A stretch of 64,000 nucleotides of DNA from Stenopsyche tienmushanensis (taxonomy: Eukaryota > Arthropoda > Insecta > Trichoptera > Stenopsychidae), in assembly GCA_008973525.1 (NCBI GenBank), contig WACJ01000096.1, positions 310,001 through 374,000 on the forward strand, given 5' to 3'. Made by a program: the position numbers and the translations under genes. The notes under the pieces were generated by a model. It saw nothing but the letters and a program-made list of their open reading frames with translations. It was not told the DNA's origin and did not search any database. Positions 13,231-24,060 of the stretch are shown here, piece after piece. Each line of letters opens with the position of its first letter. Positions within the stretch are counted from its first letter, which is position 1.

Positions 13231-13528
13231 TCAATGTCTTTTAAGAATAATCATATTGTACATAAAATTATTACACACAAAATAAAATATATGCAGACAC
13301 AATGCAAAACGTGCCACCCGCGTCAAATGATATTTGCCAATCGTAATTTAACATCTATATATCGCCACGCCGCACATTTGGCACACATTTCATACAAAAA
13401 TATTCGTAATATTTTTTGTGCAAAAGTGATGGATATTAAAAAATAGAGAATAATTGATTAATAATCATACAACCGAAACAAATATCTATGTAGTACAATA
13501 ATAATTACAATATTGCATATATGTTTTA

Positions 13529-14429
13529 GGGTGTCCCATAAGTTTCTTTCGTTTTCATATTAAGAAAAAGATAAACAATAATTTGTATTACATCACAATT
13601 TATTGAATAATATAGGATCCATTCTATTCTATTACCTTTCTCCATTTCTCCGAAAGCCTCATAATGCCTTCTTGCCAAAAATTTCCAGGTTTATTGGCAG
13701 AATATTGATCAAGGTACAGTTTTATATCATTTTTTGAATTAGAATTTTTACCACGTAAAGAATTTAACAATGAAATAAATAAATAATAATTTGAAGAGGG
13801 TAATATCCGAAGAGTATGGAGGATGAGGTAAAACATCCCAGTCAAATGATAATAATTTATTTCTGACGAGCAAAGACACATGAGGCCTGGCGTTATCGTG
13901 ATGAAAAACAACGCCTCGTTTGTTCGCTAATTCTGGTCGTTTTCTGGCAATTGCATCCTTTAGATTGTTTAGTTGGAAAGAATATTTTATTGAATTGATC
14001 GTTTCACCTTGCTGAAGTAGCTCATAATAAACTACCCCCTTCCAGTCCCACCAAATGCATAGCAAAATTTTTTTTGGATGTAGTCCAGGTTTAGCTACAT
14101 TTAAAGCTTGTGTACCCTTGGTCTGAGATCGTTTACGTTGGATATTCTCATAGAGTATCCAACTTTCATCTCCAGTGACAAGTCTCTTCAAAAAAGGTTT
14201 GCTATTATATTGTTGGAGAAGAAGATCGCATATTGAAATACGCTGAAGTTTATTTGAGCCAGTCAGTTTACGAGGAAGCCACACATTTGAACGATTGATG
14301 TAGCCCAATTTTGTTAGATGATTATGGACGGCTGTTCGTAGAATTCGCGAACAATATATCGCGGGTTTTCTTCAACCATGGTTATGATTATATCTGTATT
14401 CATTTGCGAAAGAAACTTATGGGACAACC
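13529..14429 (-). mobile_element. mariner element, copy 2 (5'-deleted lineage)
   Basis: A 901-bp element has TA target dinucleotides on both sides (13527-13528 and 14430-14431). Its inverted repeats are GGGTGTCCCATAAG on the left and, reversed, GGTTGTCCCATAAG on the right, both continuing TTTCTTTCG. Structure and orientation match copy 1. The 5' terminal repeat is joined to the same transposase codon region as in the copies at 5905 and 36547. Confidence 0.88.
13622..14418 (-). pseudogene. mariner transposase pseudogene, copy 2
   Basis: This is a DD34D mariner transposase remnant on the minus strand. The long open piece (13748-14308) holds LVTGDESWI with catalytic aspartate 1, the conserved IWWDWKGVVYYELL motif and FHHDNARPHVSLL with aspartate 2. 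It also carries the start of HPPYSSDI, but the frame then shifts. The C-terminal part continues in another frame (13624-13800), with YYLF and a YSANKPGNFWQEGIM region. N-terminal to the open piece, a small deletion in the HTH (about 14340) removes the residues around EI-NKLEI. The first HTH is absent, as in the sister copies. Inactive because of the frameshifts and the 5' deletion. Confidence 0.88.
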
Positions 14430-15046
14430 TAATATTTAGAAAATTAGGCATCTAGTTTCCTCTCTTTAATATACCTTATCAAGTCAACCTCCATTGGAGA
14501 GGAGACATTTCCAGGGAAATGATTTTTCATATGCCGAGTTCTCATTTGATTTTTCATTGTGGCTGTAGTTAGGATTGTAATATTTGATTAAATGATGGAA
14601 TTGCCATTTTATTAATTATTCTTGTAAATTAAGTCATTTTTGTGCATGCCTACATGACTTTATTAATCGTATCAGTATTTCAGCTCTGGGAATTCAGGAT
14701 AAACTGGGATCAAGTGTGATGAGGGGCTATAGAAGGAGGTGCTGGGATAATTGTCATAGTAAAAAATACGTCGCAATTGAACATTTTCATTTCTATTAGT
14801 ATTACTTTCATCGCGGGTATAAAAATTAAGTTACATCACCAATTTAATACGTTAATAGACACTCTTTGAATACGTCATATTTGAATGAATGCAATTCAAT
14901 TTGTATCGATTTTAAATAAATACGTAATTGAAGCGCGACTCGCGGAGCACTTTGTGTAATGAAAATCCAACGTTATTTTTATGATGTAAAAATAATATTT
15001 TCACCGTTTGAAATATCCTCAAAATATATACAACAGAGCAAAAATA

Positions 15047-15424
15047 TTATGGAAGAATGGAAGAATTAGTCAAGTAGCACATCATAGTCTGTAGATGATT
15101 GGTAATGTTTCTCAGCTGAGATAATTGTGTTCCTTTTAAAATATTGGATTTCAATTTGAAGCAATATTCATCTGCATTTCTTAATATTCCCCATTCTTGA
15201 ATATAATTGATATTGATGACGTGCAATAGATTATAATAACTTCGAAGTTCAATGTCTAAGTTGTTAACAAATGGATCGGATAAAGCAGACATCTTAAAAA
15301 GATCAGTATAAAGAGATTTTTTTGATCTGGCACTATTTGCGGTGTACAGGGCGATATTTTCAGTATTCGTAAATGTCAAAATTGTTTCCAGAAATTTTGA
15401 TCTGGAAATTTTGATTGGTGGATT
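15047..15424 (-). other. Candidate coding exon, unrecognised
   Basis: An open frame of about 125 codons runs on the minus strand from about 15424 to a stop at 15047. It has no ATG near its start. A TTTCCAG (about 15400-15406 read in reverse) could be a splice acceptor that leaves about 120 codons open. The composition looks protein-like, with segments such as LFKMSALSDPFVNNLDIEL and EWGILRNADEYCFKLKSN. I recognise no family. It abuts a mariner remnant at 15450 on the other strand. It may be a last exon of a host gene, a decayed element, or chance. Confidence 0.25.
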
Positions 15425-15450
15425 GGTCTAGGGTGGATACCGTCACACTG

Positions 15451-15895
15451 ACTGCTGAAATCGAAAGTAATCCAACAGCCGCTATTGAAAAAATATCGGC
15501 CAATCTTGGATACCCATGATCGAGTGTTCAAATAAATCTTCTAAAAATGGAATCCAAAACGCCGTTTTTAGGTGACTTAATAACTGAAGATGAGAAATTA
15601 GTTATTTATTCTAATTATGGACGCAATGCAATAATAATTGAACCGTTTAGACATAATTGAACCTTACAAAAAACAGCCCTCTCTCGTGTATCAAAGACAA
15701 GTGTTTTTACAGTGTGATAATGCTCGCCCCCATGCGGCGAAAATAACGCGGGAAAAGATAAACAGCCTTGGATGGAAGATAATTTGACATTTAGATATTG
15801 CTCCGTCGAATTTCTATCTTTTTAGATTTATCCAGCATTATTTGGATGGGAAAAATACAAAACAAACGATGAGGTCAAAAATGGACTTTTAGAAT
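15451..15895 (+). pseudogene. Old mariner transposase remnant
   Basis: Several mariner signatures appear in order but in shifting frames. There is an HTH-like stretch (AEIESNPTAAIEKISANLG), then GDLITEDEKLVIYSN, where the first catalytic site has TED in place of TGD. QCDNARPHAAK follows with the second catalytic aspartate, then IAPSNFYLFRFIQHYL, where the third catalytic aspartate of APSD is now asparagine. Stops and deletions interrupt it throughout. It is a different lineage from the copies at 5905, 13529 and 36547, and resembles the one at 23.9 kb (shared GDLIT). Terminal repeats are not visible. Clearly dead. Confidence 0.75.
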
Positions 15896-15934
15896 ATTCT
15901 CATTCAAAGCCCGTGATGTTTTATGACAGAGGTA

Positions 15935-16314
15935 TTAACCCCCAAAAGGAGTACTATCCCAGAGCCTGGGACCCCCCTCCACTTATACGAAAGAGCATTC
16001 TTGTACATTGAGCTCGGAGACAGACAGAGACAGAGAGAGAACGTAGTGCAGTTCGGGAGACAGAGACGGAGAGCTTCCACGCATACATCGCACGATTGTA
16101 TAGATTGTTAGCCCAAATTTATCAACTAATAATGATTTCGATTTCGTTTATGTAAAGAAATGACGTGGTCTTTTATGCTATCAACAGCGTTTATTTACAA
16201 TTGATTCTGACTCGAATTGAGTTGATAGGAGCTGATAGAAAGTAGTCGGTGTAAAGCGATTATGGCATCAATGACTTCATCGATTTTAAATTTGCTCACT
16301 CCTCAAAAGGTTAA
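15935..16314. mobile_element. TTAA (piggyBac-type) non-autonomous element, family B
   Basis: A 380-bp unit is bounded by TTAA at both ends. The left end reads TTAACCCCCAAAAGGAGTAC; the right end, reversed, reads TTAACCTTTTGAGGAGTGAG. The left half has a GAGCTCGGAGACAGACAGAG stretch shared with 60.86, 61.34 and 61.72 kb. The right half (GATGAAGTC...ATAATCGCTTTAC) is shared with 61.2-61.3 kb. No transposase is encoded. It lies about 40 bp beyond the recognisable mariner remnant. Confidence 0.75.
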
Positions 16315-17729
16315 AATGTTATCAGATGGGTGGAAAGAGGTTTTATCTAACGATGGAAATTATTTTTTGTAATAATATGTTAAAAATACAAAAATATGAG
16401 CATTTAAATCTTTCAATTAAAAAACGAAACTATTTATGGGTACATATTATATTTCAATAATGTAATTAGAGGGTCTGCCATCTTATAACTGCCATCGTTT
16501 AACGATCTGTCAAACGTATGCTATAGATTTGCTTAAGTTCATTTGTAATCAGTAATGACGAGTATTCTATAATTGATATCATCAACCTTTTAAATTAAAA
16601 CACAATTGCTATAAGATCTGTTGAATTTGTCGATTTAAGACGTGTAAGCAGGATAAATGTCTCTAATTAAGCATTCTGTGACATTGATTAAAATATAAAG
16701 TTTCAGAATTTAGCCCCGTTAAGATCTAATTTCACCCTTTCTTCAAATAAAAATACATTAATTACATTCGTTAGTCAATGTTTATGCTTTGATTTTAAGC
16801 AAAACATCTACCATGTTTCAAATGAAAAGCCAACAACATCAACATATGACAATATATCACCCATCATTTGCGTTTTTGAATGCATAAAATTATCAAAAAA
16901 CCGGATTTTCTCCGCCATTAAAAGGATCGTTATAATTGAATTACTATCGCATATATCGCACAATACAATATAAAACATTATTTCCGGTTAAACGTTCAAC
17001 GATAAAGAATGTCGCTATGCATCCATTTAAACAGATGTTTCAGCACTGTTAAAATATGTATTCTTATGAAAAATATTTGCCGAATATTTCTGTACATTTG
17101 CTTATTACATGGTCGTTTTTTTTCAGCCGTTTATTCGTGTTATTGACGCATGTAATATTAACATAGTGTTCGGAGCACAATGAGTGTGATTGCGCGAAAA
17201 TGGATATTCGCAAAGAATCGGCCGAATGGTTGTTAAATATCGTGGTGGGGACCTAGTCAAAATATCAGTTATAGATAATAGCAAAAAAACAAACCTTGAT
17301 CACTGAATTCATAGAAAGGAGCAACACAAAACAACTACCTGATGTAGATGGCGAAGGAAGTGATGATGACTTTGACCAAAAAAGGAAAAAAAAGCAACCA
17401 TCATTCATGTTTTTATTTCAGTTTTTCATTCAATGTAGTTTTAAATTATGCATTAATATATCACAATCGTATAATAAACATAATGTATCATACATGCGAT
17501 AAAAATATTTGTTTTTCCTCGACTTTTTTATAGAAACATCGCATTCAATCTCATAGATTAAAATGTACTGGGTGTAAATATGAAGATAGTTTAGACGTAA
17601 ATCGGGCTTGTCATGCAAGTATATTCTGTTATGAAATTTAATACACTATTGCAGAAAATTAATTACATAGAGACAATGGCATTAATTACTTGAAGACGAT
17701 GCATAAAGTGTAGATCAAGAAACCATATA
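16315..17729. other. Spacer, nothing recognised
   Basis: AT-rich sequence. A short frame at 17296-17502 contains an acidic-basic run (DGEGSDDDFDQKRKKK) but no recognisable domain, and it degenerates at once. Confidence 0.4.
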
Positions 17730-17782
17730 ATAGTAGGTTAGAACCTGAACTCAAACAAAGTTTCGATTCAAATCCAGACTAT
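17730..17782 (+). repeat. tRNA-derived SINE-like fragment
   Basis: It has an A-box-like TAGTAGGTTAGAACC and a B-box-like GATTCAAATCC followed by AGACTATG. The 3' part matches the fragment at 45012-45075 and resembles those at 31548 and 35905. It is not a complete tRNA. Confidence 0.45.
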
Positions 17783-17829
17783 GTGATATATAAACGTTTC
17801 ACCATCGCGGAGCAACTATTCGAAGAGTA

Positions 17830-18640
17830 CCAATGTGGTTAGAAATAGGGCAGATTTATAGAGGTCCAAATTTTTAACACATTAAAGCCGCGCGAGTTCC
17901 GAAGAACTTTCAAACTAGTACATATTTTGTAAAAAGCAGTATAATCGGGGTAAAAACCAGCAAACAGAAATTCTGATGCGTATCAACATCAAACTAACAC
18001 AGGAAGAATTTGATATTCTCATGTGTTATATAGTCAAAACTGATGCATACAAACAATAATGCATACGATTTTTATTCCATGTTCATACATTTCTGCAAGG
18101 ATTGTGATAGTATCTATCGGAATAAATTCTACAGGACTACATTGGATGTCCTGAGAAAGCTCGTAAGGGTTATTGAAGATATACGTGTCGGAGTTTTTTG
18201 AGGCGATCATGGGAATTAGAGAAGCAATGTCTTCTTTTAAATAGTTTTTTTTAAAAATATAACACTAAAAGCAATAATGATGGGTCTAAGAAGAGTAGGA
18301 TTTCTGGAAGGATGAAGTAACGCATCTGATCTATGTTAACGACATCAACATGCTGCTAGTTTTGGCTTAAATATAAATTATTTCAAAATTAAATGCATAA
18401 CGGTATCGAAGATGAGGAAATTTAAATGGGATAAATGGGAAGAGTCAATGAGGTTAAATATTTGGGATTCATCATGTCGGAGAAAAAAATCTATTTTGGA
18501 CTACTAACATGGGTTTTGACATTCATAATGCATTTGGAACTATTTGAATTATATGTTTTTGGGATTAAATAACCAGATATTAAATCGAAAGATCATAGAC
18601 GAGCTAAACAATAGCTGTCATTCAAAAATATTTTCACTGG
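17830..18640 (+). pseudogene. Decayed LINE reverse-transcriptase fragment
   Basis: Three blocks in the order expected of a non-LTR retrotransposon reverse transcriptase can be read in the plus frames. At 18082-18200, FIHFCKDCDSIYRNKFY then LRKLVRVIEDI looks like motif A (the F-x-D-F...DS-x region with its catalytic aspartate). At about 18320-18370, THLIYVNDINMLL looks like motif C, where the usual YADD has become YVND. At 18440-18490, RVNEVKYLGFIMSEKK matches the thumb-proximal V-x-YLG segment. Stops and frameshifts separate the blocks. The endonuclease, other RT motifs and 3' tail are not visible. The order of three motifs makes chance unlikely, but the clade cannot be named. Confidence 0.55.
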
Positions 18641-21512
18641 ATAGGCTATCCAACACGTATGTCGCCAAATAGCGTTCCTCGACCTGTCTTAGACAAGCCC
18701 CAGATAGCAGCAGATCCATTGAAATAATTTGACTATGCTTGCTTGGTCAAATCGGCAAGGACGTTAAATATCTGGATCTGGGTAACTGGAGAAAGGAGGC
18801 TCAGGATTAACATAAATGGCGTACCTCCACCTAAAAAATTGGCTGTTTTCATAAAATAAATCTATTGATATTACAACCCTCAGCAACGAATAATACGCAG
18901 TATTAAAATATAGATAATTTTCAATTCTAGATATGTGTAACATTTTGAAATAGAACATTAGTTACGGTTAACCTTGATGATGATAAATTGATTCAAGTAA
19001 TAACATTCATTTGAACACTTCATTTTATTAGAGATCAATATCTATTAAATCATAAATATTAAAGAATATCGACGATATTTATGATTAACCTTTCTTTTTC
19101 TATTCGTGTTCTCAATTCTACATTTCAAAAGCGTATTACAAAAAATGCAAGTAGCATTTTTGCCGGACCATTCGCTCATAATTACTCAAAGGCGAATTTC
19201 TATTTACCAAGACTTAATACCAGATTATATCAATTATTTGTGTTTAATCGATAGAATTAAATATTGACTAATAAACAATAAAGATATTACATTTGGTCAT
19301 CATTTAAGTAATACAGAATTTCGATTCAGTCAGAATTAATGATGCAACATTGCTCAATTGTAGTAGACAGGTGTATGAAGTAACATGAGCAAATTTAAGC
19401 AATGTAAAATGCAGCCAATACATGTTTTATTTTGCGAGTCTCATCAAAATAACAATACATCATCATCAATAGATAAAATTTAATGGCTCAATTGTAAGAA
19501 TATGACTTATGGAATGGTTTTACCTTCCACTTACATCCATTTAATGGTCTATTTGAATCTGAAATTGTGGATGGATTTATCTATTACGTTTCACTAACAA
19601 TCTGATTATAAATGCGTTCATAATTTGGAGCGGTGAGTCGCCAAGAAAAGCGAGAACCTGATTGAGTCATAATTTTGCTTACAGTGATTGTCAAAATGCG
19701 TTCAGGTTTCTGGACTGGAACGTAAATATAATAAAGGACGCAAAAAAGAAAAAAAATCTCAGAGATAGTGTTTTTAGTTTCGTGTTCTGATCGAAGCCTA
19801 AGGAAATGCCACAAATAAAAAATATATGAAAAAGTTATTCTTTATAATTTTCAATGAACATGATCTTGAAGAAGCTATCAATGGATGTATTTAAGGGTTG
19901 CCAATACGAACAGCCTCTCGCTGGCCAAATTTGCATTATAAAATGCTAACCGAATTCTTATTATATTTTTTACGTGGGTTTTTTTATATCTTGGAACTCA
20001 TTCAATGACTTGGTATGAGGTTCATATTTTTTACGCGGATTTTATGTAAACGTACTTAAGTTTAGTTTGAAAGATGACTCTATAAAAAATATGACAAAGT
20101 AACGCGTTTTAAATTGGTTCAAAAATTGCAAGTTTTAAAATTATTATTAATAATTTTTAACACACTTTATGAAAAATTTTGTAATATGTAATAACAGAAT
20201 AAAGACACAAGGATACTCGATTACCCGATGTACAATTTGATGGTGGAAATATAAGACTTAACGGGCAATGAACGATATTTTCCAGCAATTTGGAAGCAAA
20301 TAAATTATGTTGGAAAATTATATAAAAATAGGTCACTTCATTGTCTTCTTGTCTTTGTTCATTTTCCTCGATTCGTAATTACGCAGTACTTTGACCGATT
20401 GCCAATGGTCTGTTCGGGCTAATGTCAGGGAAGGTCGTTCTCCATCGGAAATCGATAGAGCAGCCTTTGTAGAGAGTGTGAGTTGACAGGGTGTGGATGG
20501 AATTGGAAATGCGTTATTTGCCTTATGGCATAACCGGTTGTCAGCTCCACAATATTGCGCAATAGACTCCAAGCTGGCTAACGTATGAGACAACGCCCCC
20601 GGGGGATGCAAATCAGATTAAACTGACACCCTTACCATTGGTTGTGTAATCGTCCATAAGAATCCATCCATTAGTTCAATTTATTCTCACAGTTCGCAGC
20701 ATCTCATTTAAAATTTTCCAACTATTATTACGCCATTTATAACAATGTTATTTTATAAATAGAATACTATGGGTACTTTACAGAAATGCGTGCTCCATTC
20801 CAGAGTGTACCTTTCGTTCATTCAAGGCTTTTATTATGAGTACCTTGAATTTATCTCGGGTTACATTTATAACAGAAATAGACATCGTCGACAATCTTTT
20901 GATGTAATAGAGACTCCATTAAATGTAATGTAGATATTTGTCGCAAAACAGACAAAACAAAGTGATTAAATTGTCAGCTAAAAGGAGAGAATGGATGTAT
21001 TTCTCAAAGTAAAGTAGCATATCAAATAACCAGTCCACACTTTATGAAAGACATGGCTGCGCAACTAAGTATCTTATTGGCATATTTTTCATAACGTGAT
21101 AAAGTTATATCTTTGCAAGGTTCATAAAAGCATGAAAAACATCTTTTTTAATCCCCTTAATAAAAATATACAGAAGCAAAAGCTCTATAATATCTTTTTG
21201 TTGTTGTTCAATTGATGAAATACAATGAATTGCTTTCAGATTTGTCACAAATACATTCCGCTTATTTGGGTCAAATCAATCTTTATTTGAAGCAATAAAC
21301 AGCGCAACAAATCAATTATAAATTCCACCATTTGTGCAAGCAAAATTTGAACTTTTACAATTTCTATTTTACGACTCAAACGAAAGAATCAAAAGTGTGA
21401 AAGTAATATTCGTTTTTTTACAAATGATAGAATCTAATAGTTTATATACAACAATGCTCTTCGGTCTATAGATAATTTGCAATATTAGTTAGAATTGTTT
21501 TCCATCTACTGA
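18641..21512. other. Spacer, no recognised gene
   Basis: Mostly AT-rich. A GC-balanced block at 20380-20620 contains a 92-codon minus-strand frame with no motif I recognise. About 19960-20060 has two TTTTACG(T/C)GG-type motifs that recur at 39.13 kb, possibly an old repeat. Confidence 0.35.
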
Positions 21513-21945
21513 CTAACTTATGCAACAGCTATAAAAATCGTCTGGGTTTAGGGCAAAAAACTCATCAAGGGAGAAAATTTTGTAAGGATCGAAATATTTT
21601 GCAATCACTATGTGCAGACCATCATACACATACTTATCACCTTTTTCTGGTGTATTTTTTCTTTGAGGGGCCAATATTAGGTGCTTGTTTGGGAGTAGTT
21701 TATCGTCGTTATTTTGTAATATAATTGCAAATAACCCACTTTTCATTACCCGTTACAATCCGATTCAAAAATAGTTTTTTTTGTCTGACTTGGAAAGAAC
21801 TGTAGATAATCTACCTGTCCGAAAAGTTGTTATGTGACGAATCGTTTGGCACGTAATCGGAGAGCTTTGACATTATCCCCATCTTATGCGAAGATGTCTT
21901 AAAACGTTCGATTCGTCAGTATTCAATCTCTTTGCAAATTTTTAT
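21513..21945 (-). pseudogene. mariner transposase remnant with internal deletion
   Basis: Read on the minus strand, KFAKRLNTDESNVLRHLRI resembles the second helix-turn-helix of mariner transposases. FLNRIVTGNEKWV then marks the first catalytic site, with asparagine in place of the aspartate of TGDEKW. Most of the catalytic core is missing, and a C-terminal-like segment (LDEFFALNPDDFYSCCI) follows within about 200 bp. The 77-codon open frame (21513-21746) covers only the C-terminal part. Dead element; ends not seen. Confidence 0.6.
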
Positions 21946-23764
21946 GAATTTAGTTGAGGGCCTTCATTTACTCCTGAGTTGTTCATTGTTGCTCATCATC
22001 GCGTGGAGTTCATTATTAAGGGATGAATTTCTAGAACGAAACTCATTTAATCATACACAACACGGTTTTCTACCCCACCTTCATCATACACTAAACTGAT
22101 TCGTTGTTGTATTGTTTCTTTTGTTGAATTTATACGTCGTATAATGTCGCATTTTTTTTTTAGACATTTGCAAATTGGTTTTAGGGTCGTTACACGACTG
22201 AATTTGAAATCAATGTTGCACATCTCCAGCACACACAACAGCTTTCACCCTAACCCAATAAAAATATGATATTGTCAGCTGTCCGAGTTTCATTTTGACA
22301 TGAATGTTATTTTTGTAATTCTTCAAAATAACGTTATAACATCGTATTGCAGTCAATGCATTAATTAAAAATGAAAAAAATGATTCCTCTTGAGTCAGTT
22401 GGGTATAAATTATAGTTTTTTTAATGAGATAATGTATGCACAATAACTATTGATGCGAATTGATAAGTGGAATGTTAAAAGGTAATAAAACTGTTTTCAA
22501 AATTTGATTTTGATTTGATTTGATTTGATTGGTGATATCAGTTTGATGTCTAATGAATTATTCAAACAAGATACCAAAAGACAAGTTGTAAATGCAAATA
22601 GTCGTATTGATGTGTGAGATTTGTATACAAGAAGGGGTCTGTTTTCATCCGTTTAAAATTGTGATCGAGCTCTTTTAGAAGAAAATATTTTTTTATTGAT
22701 CTAAAAAAATCCTGATTTTAATATCCACATAGAGAAGATTTGGATTGTTCTTGAGGAAAAAACTGAAGAAAAACATTCATCAAATAATTTGGATACATGG
22801 TATCTCAATTAAGTTTTGTGGTCGTCCTGGAAAGCATGTCTGACAAAGACTTACTAAATATTGCTTGTTCTGAGAAATTTATAAAAATGATGAATTCTTA
22901 GTGTAAGCACTTTTGATTAATTCTGAGTAAATTTCCAAATAAACCGTCTGCAAATCTAAAGAGATAAGCATAGGAATCTGATGAATACAAAAACAATTCA
23001 AGGATACTAAATTCAAATAAAGATAAAGGAAAAACATTTCAAATAACAGCTTAAATAATAGATTTTTTTTTATCAACGCCGTACAAAAACTAATCAAAGT
23101 GATGTTATCGCATGGCTGCTATAAGGTTAAATGCTGAACTTCGCGTTTGTCTTTGTGTATACATTAAAAGAACAAACAACAAGAAACGGAATTAATGTTT
23201 AAACAACTTCAAGATAAACTTATCGCAAACTTCCCGAAACAAGAAAACAGCAGAATTCTAAACAACCTTTGACTTTGCGCGGAATTTTTAAATCGCGCTT
23301 CTAGTATTGATTTTAATGCAAAAAGTACATATGTAAGAATTTTTGTATGTATTTTTGTTAAACTATGCGATTTATATTTTTCAACATGCTTTCCTGGACG
23401 TTAAGCAGTATTTAATAGAAAATTTATTCATACAAACGTCTTTGGTAGGTATTTACAACTGTTTGATTTTGTATGTTCTAAGAATTTGTTTTAAAAAAAG
23501 AAAAAGAGTTTATATTCAAATTAAGATTACTTCATCATCAATGACTAGTATTTGTCTTTTACAAAAGCATAGTAAAAAAAATCAATAGAAAGTTATATGA
23601 TCTTGTATTTCAGCATCTTGTTTGAAGGACCTCCTTAAATCACATTATTCTTATAACGTGGCCTTTACTAGTCATACATACGATGTAGCCATAGAGATTT
23701 TGGTTTTTTAAATGAAAGATTTGAATGCTCATATTTTTGGTATTTAATTATTACAAAATGTAAT
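21946..23764. other. Spacer, nothing recognised
   Basis: AT-rich sequence with short frames on both strands, all low in complexity and without motifs. Confidence 0.4.
22503..22530. repeat. (TTTGA)n microsatellite
   Basis: Five to six units of TTTGA/GATTT in tandem. Confidence 0.8.
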
Positions 23765-24060
23765 TTCCATTGTTAGATATAACTTCGTCCTTCGTTTTTG
23801 TCGCTAAACGGTCTAATTGTTCACAATACAGTATTGCATTTATTGTTTGTCTAGGTTTAAGTGTTTAAAAATGCAGTCCAACCAAATAGACAAAATCATT
23901 TTTGTTATCAGGCTGGACTTAGGGGGTCGGTTTTGCTATTTGACCCTTCGATAGCCATTGATTTTTGCAACCATAACTAGGTAAAGAACCCATTTATTAT
24001 CTCCAGTTATTAAGTCGCCCAAAACGGCGTTTCGAATACCATTTTTAGATATTATTCGCA
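23765..24060 (-). pseudogene. mariner transposase remnant
   Basis: The minus strand reads GDLITGDNKWVLYLVMV, the first catalytic aspartate in a TGDxKWVLY context, followed after a small shift by NQWLSKGQIAKPTP. It ends in TINAILYCEQLDRLATKTK, which matches the conserved T-I-N-x-x-x-Y-x-x-Q-L-D-x-L of mariner enzymes. The second and third catalytic aspartates are not present downstream. Stops interrupt the frame. The shared GDLIT motif suggests the same lineage as the remnant at 15.45 kb. Confidence 0.7.

Noticed and set aside
22503..22530. Short direct repeats as a CRISPR array
   Set aside because: Units are 5 bp with no spacers, and the context is eukaryotic; it is a microsatellite.
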